Assembly (NCBI GenBank): GCA_934045075.1
Contig: OW203747.1
Span: forward strand, 13,979,894-14,043,893
From: Yponomeuta sedellus
Taxonomy: Eukaryota > Arthropoda > Insecta > Lepidoptera > Yponomeutidae
Reading direction: 5' to 3'
DNA: 64,000 bases
In this document: in pieces, positions 33,606 to 43,100 of the stretch
Layout of the letters: every line of letters begins with the position of its first letter
Position numbering within the stretch: position 1 is the first letter of the stretch
The notes under the pieces: generated by a model
Told to the model about the DNA's origin: nothing
Database searches by the model: none
The model's input: the letters and a program-made list of their open reading frames with translations, nothing else
Program-made: the position numbers and the translations under genes

Positions 33606-33878
33606 TTGCGGTTGCACCTTAACTGTGGTGTTTTGTTAAAGTCGTTAGCGATGCGCGGCGGCGGGATAACATCTTTATGCGTCACACGTGGCCGGCGCCG
33701 GCCTGTCTCGCGAACTTACTCAATGAAGAAAAATCTCATAGTCTTACGGTCTTATTTTTAAAATCATTTGTAGAGGCGTTTTATTTATTCGGCGGTTACG
33801 TCTCTTATGTAATTTTCATCGTAGACTATTTTAGCGAGTGTTTTAAGGAATTGTTTTTTTATAAGTACTATGTACATT

Positions 33879-34131
33879 TGACGGCCTCGGTGGCGCAGGG
33901 GTTTGGCACGCTGACTGTAAAACCGAAGGTCTCGGGTTCGATCCCCGGCCGGGTCAAGCTAGGAAACGAACTTTTCTAGTTTGCCTCGGGTCTTAGATGT
34001 TATCTATGTATTTATTGTATTAAATCTATCGTCTAGTTAGCACCTATAACACAAGTCATTTATTTGTACTTAGTATAGTGCTAACGAGATCTGTGTAATA
34101 TGTCCATGAATATTTATTTATTTATTTGTAT
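33879..34131 (+). repeat. tRNA-derived SINE, family 3, full length
   Basis: Head GACGGCCTCGGTGGCGCAGG, B box GGGTTCGATCCCCGG, body with CTAGTTTGCCTCGGGTC, tail CATGAATATTTATTTATTT. Reference copy for 8827-9035 and 11078-11308. Confidence 0.8.
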
Positions 34132-34221
34132 TTTCAATCATTTCCAGTGTACAGCAAAGAATATTCTTATCCTATCTTTCTAGTAATGTTCATGTCCGTT
34201 AAACTGACATGTGGTTACACA

Positions 34222-34480
34222 GTGCGTTGGTAGCGGAGCGGTTGAACGCTGGCTTCTCAACCGGGAGGTCGTGTGTTCGAATCTCTCCATGTACCAATGA
34301 CTTTGATTTCTAGGTTATAGTACATTTGTGACGAAAATGTCAGTCTTCACAAGAATGCGACAAAACACGTGATCTCTACTCCAATTACTTTGTTCTCTAA
34401 ATTACCTACGTACATTTGTGTAGTTATAGTAACAATACCACTCGCTTACTGTGAGGGAAAACATCGTGAGGAAACACTAT
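34222..34480 (+). repeat. tRNA-derived SINE, family 5
   Basis: Head GTTGGTAGCGGAGCGGTTGA, B box GTGTTCGAATCTC, tail with GAGGGAAAACATCGTGAGG. Tail fragments occur at 5420, 10230, 24165 and 41085. Confidence 0.65.
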
Positions 34481-34489
34481 TTTTATTTT

Positions 34490-34832
34490 TAATGCACTAA
34501 CCCGTGCTAAAATAAAAATAGTGTAATCATGTGGGTACAGTGATATCGTTCCGATGTTAAACCTAACTGCAAAGTAGGTGGTCGGGGCTGTAAGTAATGC
34601 AATTTGCTTAAGTCAGATGTCGCTGCCTGTACGTAATACAGAGAATATTGTAAAGAGGTTCGAAATTTCACTGATGCCGTGAGTCGCCCATTGGCTCAAT
34701 TGGTAGAGCGCTGGTACGGATAGCCAGAGGTTGCGGGTTCGAATCCCGGCATGGGTGATTTTTTTAGCCTCTAAATAGGTTTTTAAAATTGTCCTTAGCA
34801 CGGGTTAGTGCATTAAAAATAAAAATAGTATA
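34490..34832 (+). repeat. tRNA-derived SINE, family 1
   Basis: A box TTGGCTCAATTGGTAGAGC, B box GGGTTCGAATCCC, tail ending GCATTAAAAATAAAAATAGT. It is immediately followed by duplicated RhoGEF2 intron and exon 3 sequence. Confidence 0.75.
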
Positions 34833-34955
34833 ATTTTCAAATTGTCCTGCAAATTGTCCAACAGTGGACGAATATGTATAGGATGACTCTTGTAATGATT
34901 TAAAGTAACGTGCCGTCTTTCGTATTCCAGCAAACCCGTCCACCGTCCTCACGGT
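34833..34955 (+). pseudogene. Stray partial copy of RhoGEF2 intron 2 / exon 3
   Basis: 34833-34955 matches 41566-41689 with only about four differences by eye, including the TATTCCAG acceptor and the first 25 bases of exon 3 (CAAACCCGTCCACCGTCCTC, then ACGGT). It then diverges into unrelated DNA, so it cannot encode anything useful. It lies about 6.7 kb upstream of the real exon in the same orientation and shares the adjoining SINE. Confidence 0.85.
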
Positions 34956-34959
34956 TAGG

Positions 34960-35595
34960 TATATAATAGGTTTTTAAATCGTGAGGAAACCCTAGTGTCT
35001 GAAGTGTTAACATACCTTAGCTCTTGTTACGCACAATGACCCTAAATGCGGAAATGACACGTCTTACTAATTAATAGGGTCGTACCTAACGAGATTAGAA
35101 TTATAGTGTAAGTAGTAATAATTTATTTACTTAATCATTTAATATTTTTATGTCCTTACAACTTCAAACAAGTCTAAGCTCACACGCACACCGTGTAGGC
35201 GCCAATGGAACGTATCACATAGATCGTGAATATTTTATTTGGATACAAAATTTATAGCCATAGTACTAATAATGCACGAACAGATTCGGGGCCAAGTTCT
35301 TACTACGAGTATGATAGATCCACTTCTAACCCTTAATATGATAGATGTTAACCCTTTAATGGGCAGAGTTAGTATATTTTTGTATACTTTTCATTGTTTT
35401 TGAAACTTATGTCAAAGTTATAAGGTTCAATTGATAATATACAATCGATAAGGTGGCAAACATTATGCCACTGCCCGGTATAAGCGTAACAATATCTTAT
35501 CACGATCAGACAGCATAATAGTAACTATGGTCCATTTGTTTAGGTATTTAAAACAATGTAAACAATCTTGATACGTCTTTTTTATCGAAATACAT
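34960..35595. other. Unassigned stretch
   Basis: 35172-35225 is a half MITE related to 26132-26370. No gene seen. Confidence 0.4.
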
Positions 35596-35599
35596 ACAC

Positions 35600-35750
35600 A
35601 TACATACGTAACCTCACGCCTGTATCCCAGAGGGGAAGGCAGAGACCGGGGACTGTCACCTGCCACGATCCTGACAGATCACCTTCGCTCCATCAACGTT
35701 CATAAGTCGTTGCATGCACGCACGCCGGTTCTAGATACTTTTTATCGAAA
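35600..35750 (-). repeat. RTE-like LINE 3' end
   Basis: Antisense; CACGATCCTGACAGATCACC and TTCATAAGTCGTTGCATGC are the complement of the family at 13796-14005. Confidence 0.65.
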
Positions 35751-35854
35751 TATAATAGACTTTATAAATCAAAACCTTTACACTTTACCAATTCAATTTG
35801 AAATTTAATGTAATAGTTATATATTAAACGGGTCCAATCGCATTATTTATTCAC

Positions 35855-35965
35855 TTAAGTCTGCACGTGACCACGGCAACTGTAACGCTTCCGAAACGTC
35901 GCGTCGTGAAATAAAGTAATTACGTTTTACCTAATAAATAATCCCGATTAGACCCGTTTAATAAA
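35855..35965 (+). repeat. Penelope-like tail repeat
   Basis: GACCACGGCAACTGTAACGC followed by CCGAAACGTCGCGTCGTG; the tail TAGACCCGTTTAATAAATAA is shared with 29220-29250. Confidence 0.45.
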
Positions 35966-35969
35966 TAAC

Positions 35970-36525
35970 TATGCATGAGTATCGCGAATCATTAAGAAAT
36001 ACTATTTAATGTAAATTTATTTCGCAAATTAACATAATTACATTACAGCTTACGCTATTTCACAATTATTTGCGGTATATACTTAATCTAATTAAATAAA
36101 CTAGCATACAAACACAAATTATATTGACAATTTAAATATGAGAATTATAATAAAACAATAATGTCATTCAAAATCCATCAGTAACTAGTAGTTTTTTCTT
36201 TTATGTAGTTTTTTCGAAATCATATAATATTCAAGTAGAAACTAATCAAGATTATTTACATTTATTTAATTAGCTACCTAAATAAATGGACTATTGGTAC
36301 CACATGCACAGAGACACCAAAAACTACTCATTCCATTTGAAAGAAACAAACAGTAGGTAAATGCAAGCGTGTCATGTGGGAATCTCGCAATGGCAGGGAA
36401 AGTGGGAAGGAAGTGGAGGCACCAGTGAACAAAACTATACGGCAATCGATCGGTTGCCTGTTATCGGTGGCAGCGATGATATTGCAGACGGATGTAGAAG
36501 CAGGATATTAAGAACGGCGCCTTGG
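35970..36525. other. Unassigned AT-rich stretch
   Basis: No gene, RNA or recognised repeat. Confidence 0.35.
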
Positions 36526-36526
36526 T

Positions 36527-36995
36527 TGTGAACTTTTCACGTATACATCAGTGTGCGAAAGCGGAGTGCTTACTTAGCTTAGCCGTATAGACATGAGGGG
36601 TAGTATGTATAACACATGGTGGATAATGTATAGTCTATTTATCCTTACTTGTCCAATGTAGTAAAAAAGATTCTAACCTCAAAATTGATATTTGATGCCA
36701 AAACTACATATTTTCTCGCGAGTTCATAAACTTTCTTTATAAAATTGGCAGCGTGTTGTCTAAAATAGTCTCCCCGATTACTTCATTCATATTTCGACTA
36801 AAAAATCAAAATTTACGGGTAGATAGATAGAATGTTGTTTACTAAAATGGACAAGTAAAAATAAATAGACTGTACTTCAGTGGATATCTGATACGTGACA
36901 GTGATATTGAGCCTCGTAATTGTACTATTACAAAGTACAGTAGATATTTAGTTTTTGCACGCAAATGTGTGAGTGAAAAGTTACATAATCAAGTG
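36527..36995. mobile_element. Inverted-repeat element containing a nested MITE
   Basis: Outer ends AACTTTTCACGTATACATCA and the complement of TGTGAGTGAAAAGTTACATA match those of 54999-55252. Inside, about 36630-36871 is a second element with ends AGTCTATTTAT..TTACTTGTCCA and its complement; it is absent from the other copy, proving it is a later insertion. Confidence 0.7.
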
Positions 36996-37040
36996 TAGAA
37001 ATCCCTAACAGAAAAAAAATAATAAAATTAGATTGTGTCT

Positions 37041-37405
37041 AGTATAGACTGTTCGCGTTTAGAATATACCTCGGCTACTATCGGACAGAATCGGATATAT
37101 TCGTGTAATAGAAATATCGGAACACTTAATTCCGAAATCGGAACTATTATGATACTTAAGCCAGGTTTTCACGGTCTTAGTGCGCTCGGTCCGAGTGCGC
37201 CATCCGAGTAAACTATGCTTCTGATTGGACGGTTTTTCGTGACAACACCAAAATAGCCAAAATGGCGCACTCGGGCCGAGCGCACTTAGACCGTGAAATC
37301 GCGGCTTTATACAAAGCAGGAAGTAGTATTACACTCGTGTGCTTTCGGCAAAAACCGAAGCCCCACTTTAGAGCCCGAGGTATATTCTAAAAGCTAACAG
37401 GCTGT
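37041..37405. mobile_element. Inverted-repeat element containing a second nested MITE
   Basis: Outer ends GTTTAGAATATACCTCGG and the complement CCGAGGTATATTCTAAAAGC pair, as in the copy at 56326-56551. About 37157-37308 is an inserted MITE with ends GGTTTTCACGGTCTTAGTGC and complement, missing from the other copy. Confidence 0.75.
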
Positions 37406-37409
37406 AGAT

Positions 37410-37938
37410 ACTACCTACTCTTTTGGCACGTTCCAAACAAAATCAAGAAAAGTTTCTTGCTAACTCTTAGTTATATTACATTAGAATGAAGCGACCAGAG
37501 GAGCAGTCGATTAAAGTGCGCTCGTTATTGCAACACAAGCGTGCTCAACGTAAACAGGAAAGAATACAAAAACTATCGCCAGTTTAAGGATAGCTCTGGT
37601 GAACCTTCCAGTGTATTGGACTTTTAGGAAATCAGGCTTCACCAAACATTGTTCCTTTTGAATAGCAATGCACTGATACCATGTGGTAATTAAATTATTT
37701 CGGTTTATTTGGATTATGTGTCATTGACGGTTCACGGTTTCTGTTCCTGATAGGAAAAACAGAGTACTTTTATGGTGCTCACGTAATAATACTGTTCCTT
37801 CTGCCTTAACAGATCCATTGAAGAAGATATAATAACATTTATTTACATATTCCTTCTCCAAAGGTCCCTAAATCTTAAGACTGCATGCTGTCACGCTGAC
37901 ACAATCTAATATTTTTAGTGATTGTACAATAATTTACT
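37410..37938. other. Unassigned stretch
   Basis: No gene or recognised repeat. Confidence 0.35.
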
Positions 37939-38133
37939 AAGGGCCTCTTTCACAATCTGCAAATAAAGTTCCCAATAAGCTATCCGCAACCAGGGCTGCC
38001 GTTTGTTCTAAATTTAAATAAATATTCCAATATTGCGTGTGTTTGTTTATGGCTTCAAATTTAGAACAAACGGCAGCCCTGGTTGCGGATAGCTTATCCG
38101 GAACTTTATTTGCAGATTGTGAAACAGGCCCTT
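37939..38133. mobile_element. Long-hairpin MITE with about 77-bp arms
   Basis: 37939-38015 and 38057-38133 are inverted copies with only a few differences (both contain CAGGGCTGCCGTTTGTTCTA or its complement), loop about 41 bases. The transcript would fold into a long dsRNA stem. Confidence 0.8.
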
Positions 38134-38398
38134 ATAATAATTGATTATAGATAGAGAACACTTTATTGTACATAAAAAAATGGAAATTACCCAGATATTT
38201 ATTAACCTAAGAGTACAGACGGCGGCCTTATCACTAAAAGTGATCTGTTCCCGACAACTTATTACAACCTGTTACAGACGGACAATAATAGTGGTCTGAG
38301 GCATGATACAATTCTGGACATTTTATAAAACATGGTTTCTTGTTCAAATTTTGTTTTGGTTATGGAAAAGTCCTTTACAAAATTATTAATTATAGTAT

Positions 38399-38660
38399 CT
38401 TCTTCTTCAGGCTATATTAGTCCACTGCTAGACATAGCCCTCCCCTAATGAGCGCCATAGCGCAACGTCGTTCCATCATTGGGGGGTAGTGCCCATAAAC
38501 CCCACGCTGGGCATGCGGGTTGGGGATCGCAGTTTGGTGGGATTGTACTGCGGGGGGCGCTGCTGCCCACCCCCCGGTTTGTGTCCCTTAGTCGCCTTTT
38601 ACGACACCCGCGGGAAGAATTTGGGTTGGTGCTATTCTCTAGGCCGACACCACACAGCAG
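38399..38660 (-). repeat. RTE-type LINE 3' region
   Basis: Antisense; AGTCCACTGCTAGACATAGC, then CCCCACGCTGGGCATGCGGG and CGACACCCGCGGGAAGAATT. The + strand sister is 49813-50070. Confidence 0.65.
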
Positions 38661-38664
38661 TATC

Positions 38665-39250
38665 ATAGTATCAACATTTCTCAATCCGAAACTAGGTATT
38701 GAAAAACAAAAATAATTCTGACATGCCGTAATTTTATTACCTGGGAAAGCCTGGATCTTTTAGTTTAGGTGATCCAGTAACCCAATTACATCTATGTATA
38801 GGTACCTATAAAGGTCTGAGCCACAGATTCACTCGTCAGGCCCGTTTCACACAAAAGGTTACTTACTCGTGACCGTTCACCAACATAATAGCAGATACCG
38901 ATGAGATAAACGAGATTCCTTAAAGACATAAATTGTCTTTAATTTAATTAGCAACACTCTTGATTTATTTCCCGCTTCGCCTTTGTAATTGGTTCAACGA
39001 TGTTGCCCCACATTTTGATATCAGGTAGGAAAGTGGACACTACAACAATGCAGTGTCTACATTGTTGAGTCGTAATGGAAATTTATCAGCTCCTCCATCC
39101 TGATCGATTCCAGTCGCCTAACTATCAAATTAGTATGAAATGAGACTTACGATTAGAGTCGCTCAGATTTGGTGCACATAATTAACCTTCTGGATGATTA
39201 CAACTGGATCCAATTAGTCGAATGCACTCAGGCGATGCTCGACTCGATAT
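38665..39250. other. Unassigned stretch
   Basis: 39113-39180 carries the foldback family also seen at 31438 (CAAATTAGTATGAAATGAGA). No gene. Confidence 0.4.
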
Positions 39251-39251
39251 C

Positions 39252-39535
39252 CACCCTTGTATGTCCCCACTGCTGGGGCACGGGTCTGTTCCTGCATCGC
39301 AGGAAGGTTAGGCCATACTCCACCACGGGGGCCAAGCCTGGGTTGGTGGAGAATTAGACAGAGGCGGGCCTTACTGTTAAAAGTTATCAAACCGACCATA
39401 AGGCCTCGGCACGGCATGACGACTGACATTACATGACAGCCGGCTCCAACGGCTTAACACGCCTTGCGAAGCACGGAAGCGCCGGAAAAATGTCACTAGC
39501 GGTAGTCACCCATCCTGCACTGGGCCACGAGAGCT
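39252..39535 (-). repeat. 360-bp retroposon, 5'-truncated
   Basis: Antisense; from TCCACCCTTGTATGTCCCCA to CACTAGCGGTAGTCACCCAT. Confidence 0.65.
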
Positions 39536-39944
39536 TCTATCCATCTACGAGGCGAGGCTATCCAACTCTATTACTGTGCGCACCGACTAACAGGACCGCA
39601 GGATTTGGCACCTATCTTGACCTTTCTGTGATCCTGGTCCTCTTAATGTTAATTTATTTGCTGTACATTTTACAGCACGTAACCATGCGTTAGCATAAAC
39701 TTTTTATTTTATCTAAAATATAGCCACTTTTCCGAGTGTCGGTTATACTTGATCGGTTTTAGGCTTCACTCTCATGCGTCATTTTCCAGGGCGGCTGGCA
39801 CACAAAATCTATGGATTGCCACAACGATTCCCATTGAATTTTGGGATGTGTATGACCCTTACCTTACCCACACTCATCCGGCAGGCAGCCGGCATTTAGA
39901 TGGTTTTTGGGTCAACTGATTCGTAGGTCTCCAAACCTACTTAC
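39536..39944. other. Upstream flank of RhoGEF2 exon 1
   Basis: No repeat or gene recognised. If exon 1 is a true first exon this would be its promoter region, but no TATA or initiator is convincing. Confidence 0.35.
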
Positions 39945-40044
39945 CCCATCGGTTGTAGCGTATTGACTGATCAATGATCACGGCGATGATCAGTCCGTGC
40001 AGCATCAGTCCACCGATGATGGCGATGATTATAATGATAAACAT
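39945..40044 (-). CDS. Candidate first exon of a small membrane protein on the opposite strand
   Basis: An ATG at 40044 (context AACAACATG) opens MFIIIIIAIIGGLMLHGLII, continues AVIIDQSIRYNRW and meets a consensus donor GG|GTAAGTAGG at 39945/39944. The peptide is one hydrophobic segment followed by a polar tail. I do not recognise the family and found no second exon to the left. It could be a mere shadow of the GAT-rich sequence on the + strand (GATGATGGCGATGATTATAA). It sits 16 bases from the RhoGEF2 ATG in divergent orientation. Confidence 0.25.
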
Positions 40045-40059
40045 GTTGTTCAGCAGGTG

Positions 40060-40153
40060 ATGTCGGGCGGCGCGGGCGGCGCAGCGGGCGGCGAGGAGCT
40101 GCTCACGGTGACCGTGCTGCGCGACGAGCATGGCTACGGGATGAAGGTTTCCG
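40060..40153 (+). CDS. RhoGEF2: RhoGEF2 exon 1 (PDZ start)
   Basis: Encodes MSGGAGGAAGGEELLTVTVL and RDEHGYGMKVS, ending phase 1 at G|GTGAGT. The ATG at 40060 is the first in a GC-rich tract, but the frame is open back to 39967 and TTGTTCAG at 40046-40053 could be an acceptor, so this may be an internal exon. Confidence 0.8.
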
Positions 40154-43100
40154 GTGAGTCCCCTTGAGGGATAACTTCGCCACTCTACATGAGAGCTAGT
40201 GGTGATCTGTATAAGAAAACTATATGAATATTGATGGAAACACGAGCTTGAAGAGACTAATTTAATAAATATAAAGCACAATTTCAATACAGACAGATTT
40301 TAGCAACAATGACAACCGGTGTGACGATATGAAAATATGAAAGCAAATGTCTTAAGACAGCAGTTATGTCTTAAGACAGCAAGTGACTAATTAGTAAATA
40401 TAAAAAGGTCGCACTGCAGTCAGTTGCCAACACTACACAGGCGACAACCTCGTGTCGAGGAAACCTCCAGAGAACTGGAAATTCCTGAAAGCAAAATCCA
40501 TATTGTATTTTAAATGTCTAATTTGACTAACGTTCCCACAGGTAGACGTGTAGGCGCCTGTGGGAACGGTAGCTAATTTAGAATAGATTAAATTAGGTGA
40601 TTAATCCTTTTTACCTGTGGGAATGTATAACATCATGAGAATTGGGAATCCCTGAACGCAGAATCCATAAAATCGTCTAATTCGGCTACTCGTCCAACAG
40701 GCGACAACCCCGTGTACGTCCAGTCGGTGAAGGAGCATGGCGCGGCGTGGCGGGCCGGCCTGCGGGCTGGCGACCGCATCCTCCGTGTGGACGGGGTGCC
40801 AGTTCATCGGCACACGCACCAGCAGGTCGTCCTCATGATCAGAGGTACGGGGAGGACATGATCGCGGTTCTTCATTATAATGATGTTTTGGAGAACAGAA
40901 ACCAAATGGAAACAAGCCAGGGAGGCTCTACCAACAATCTCGAAACGTGTCTGAGAATAAATAGTCTGCGCAAAGTTGTCGCAGTTATCCTAATAGGGTA
41001 CTGCTCAATGAATAGACATTCGTTGGGTCATAGTTGGGCCATTGTACGTAGTAAGCGCTGAGGTATGTCAACTTTTCAGATGTTAGGGTTTCCTCACGAT
41101 GTTTTCCGCGATATTTGTGAAGTTATAGTAGCGGTTTTGCTGCTATAACTTCACATATCTACATAAATTAGAAAACAAAGTCATTGGTACATGCCAGGAT
41201 TTCAACCTGTCGATTAAAAAGCCGAAGTTCTACCGCTCGGCTACCACCACTCTAAAATAATTGATACTTTTTAAATTCTTGGAAATTTTCAAATTTTAAC
41301 AACCTATTTAGAGGCTAAAAATTCCACCCATGCCGGGATTGTCACTGCCTGTACGTAATACAGAGAATAGTGTAAAGGTTCGAAATTTTACTGATGCCGG
41401 TGAGTCGCCCATTAGCTCGGTTGGAAAGAGCGCTGGCACGGATAGCCAGAGGTCGCGGGTTCGAATCCCGGAATGAGTGGAATTTTTAGCCTCTAAATAG
41501 GTTTTTAAAATTGTCCTTAGCACGGGTTAGTGCATTAAAAATAAAAATAGTATAATTTTCAAATTGTCCTGCAAATTGTCCAACAGTGGACGAATATGTA
41601 TAGGATGACTGTTGTAGTGATTGAAAGTAACGTGCCGTCTCTCGTATTCCAGCAAACCCGTCCACCGTCCTCACGGTGCACCAGAATGTGCAGCGGCTCA
41701 AGACGCCCATCACCGCGCCACTGCCCGTCAATGTGAGTAATTCATAAAAGGAAGGAAGGCTACGTATGCTCGATTTTTAGGGTTCCGTACCTCAAAAGGA
41801 AAAAACGGAACCCTTATAGGATCACTTTGTTGTCCGTCTGTCCGTCCGTCCGTCCGTCCGTCTGTCAAGACCCTTTTTCTCAGGAACGCGTGGAGGTATG
41901 AAGCTGAAATTTATATCAATTACTCAGGTCTACTGTCCCTTGAAGCTGTGAAAAAATCAAACTTCTAAGCCAACGCAATCAAAAGATACAGCCGTTTATG
42001 CCGCAAATTTTCGACACTTGCAAGGGAATCAAAACCTACAGGGTGCTTCCCGTGAACTCAGAATCTTGAAATTTGGTACGAAGCAACGTCTTATAGCATA
42101 GATAAAGGAAAAATTACGAAAACCATAAATTTTTAGTTACATCACATAATATATATTTTTTTAATAATTTTAAACTTACTACCCATTTCCTCATAAACGC
42201 GTAGAGGTATTAAATTGAAATTCATACCAAATACTCAGGTCTATAATACAGGTTTGTACGGAACCCCCGGTGCGCGAGTCTGACTCGCACTTGGCCGGTT
42301 TTTTTTAAGAAAACGCGAAAGTAACCTTTAGGAATCTTTAATCCATCTTTTTTTCACGTTTGGCATTGACATAGTCCCAATTTTAAAAATGAGACATAAT
42401 GTATAAAAAAATTCATTTGGAGTGTTTATATCCGGCACTGCTGCGACAGGCATATTTAGGTCTGAAAAACGATTTATTATTGTATATGTGTTGTCTCTGT
42501 TTGTTTGTTTCTTGTAGCTTTTTATTGTATATGGGTCTTGAAACCTGAAATAAATGCATTTTATTTTTTATTTTATTTGGAGTGTTTATATAAAGTAGAA
42601 AAAGGTATCAAAGAGGTAAAAAACGTAAAAAAAGTTTGGTTGGACGGTCGGCAACAAAGGTAGTCGCCTTCTATATGGTACATGTTCGTAATCATACATA
42701 ATATCGACCTGAATAGGATGTACTAAAGCCCCATATACGTTCTTCTCGTAAATACAAACAATTTTTATTGTCTGGAAAAATTTGAGAACGCGAAAAAAAT
42801 ATCAGTTGCTCCTTTGCCTGGCTAGGGTATATGATACTTGATAAGTGTAACACAATCCCGTATACATCTGAAAGTGGGGTCTATTATGCGTTATTACGAT
42901 AAATATTTAATGTAGGGAGAACTTAACAATATCACCAATTTTTTTCCTTACTTCATCGGCCACTTGTATTGGAAAATCCTTTAGATAGGCTATTTCAATC
43001 ACCTTAGTTCTTCCGCGAATTGTCTCATAACTATGTGATTGAAGAGACTACGAGCATAGCCCGTTATATAGCACGCTGGCCGACTTTGAATCGGTTCTAC

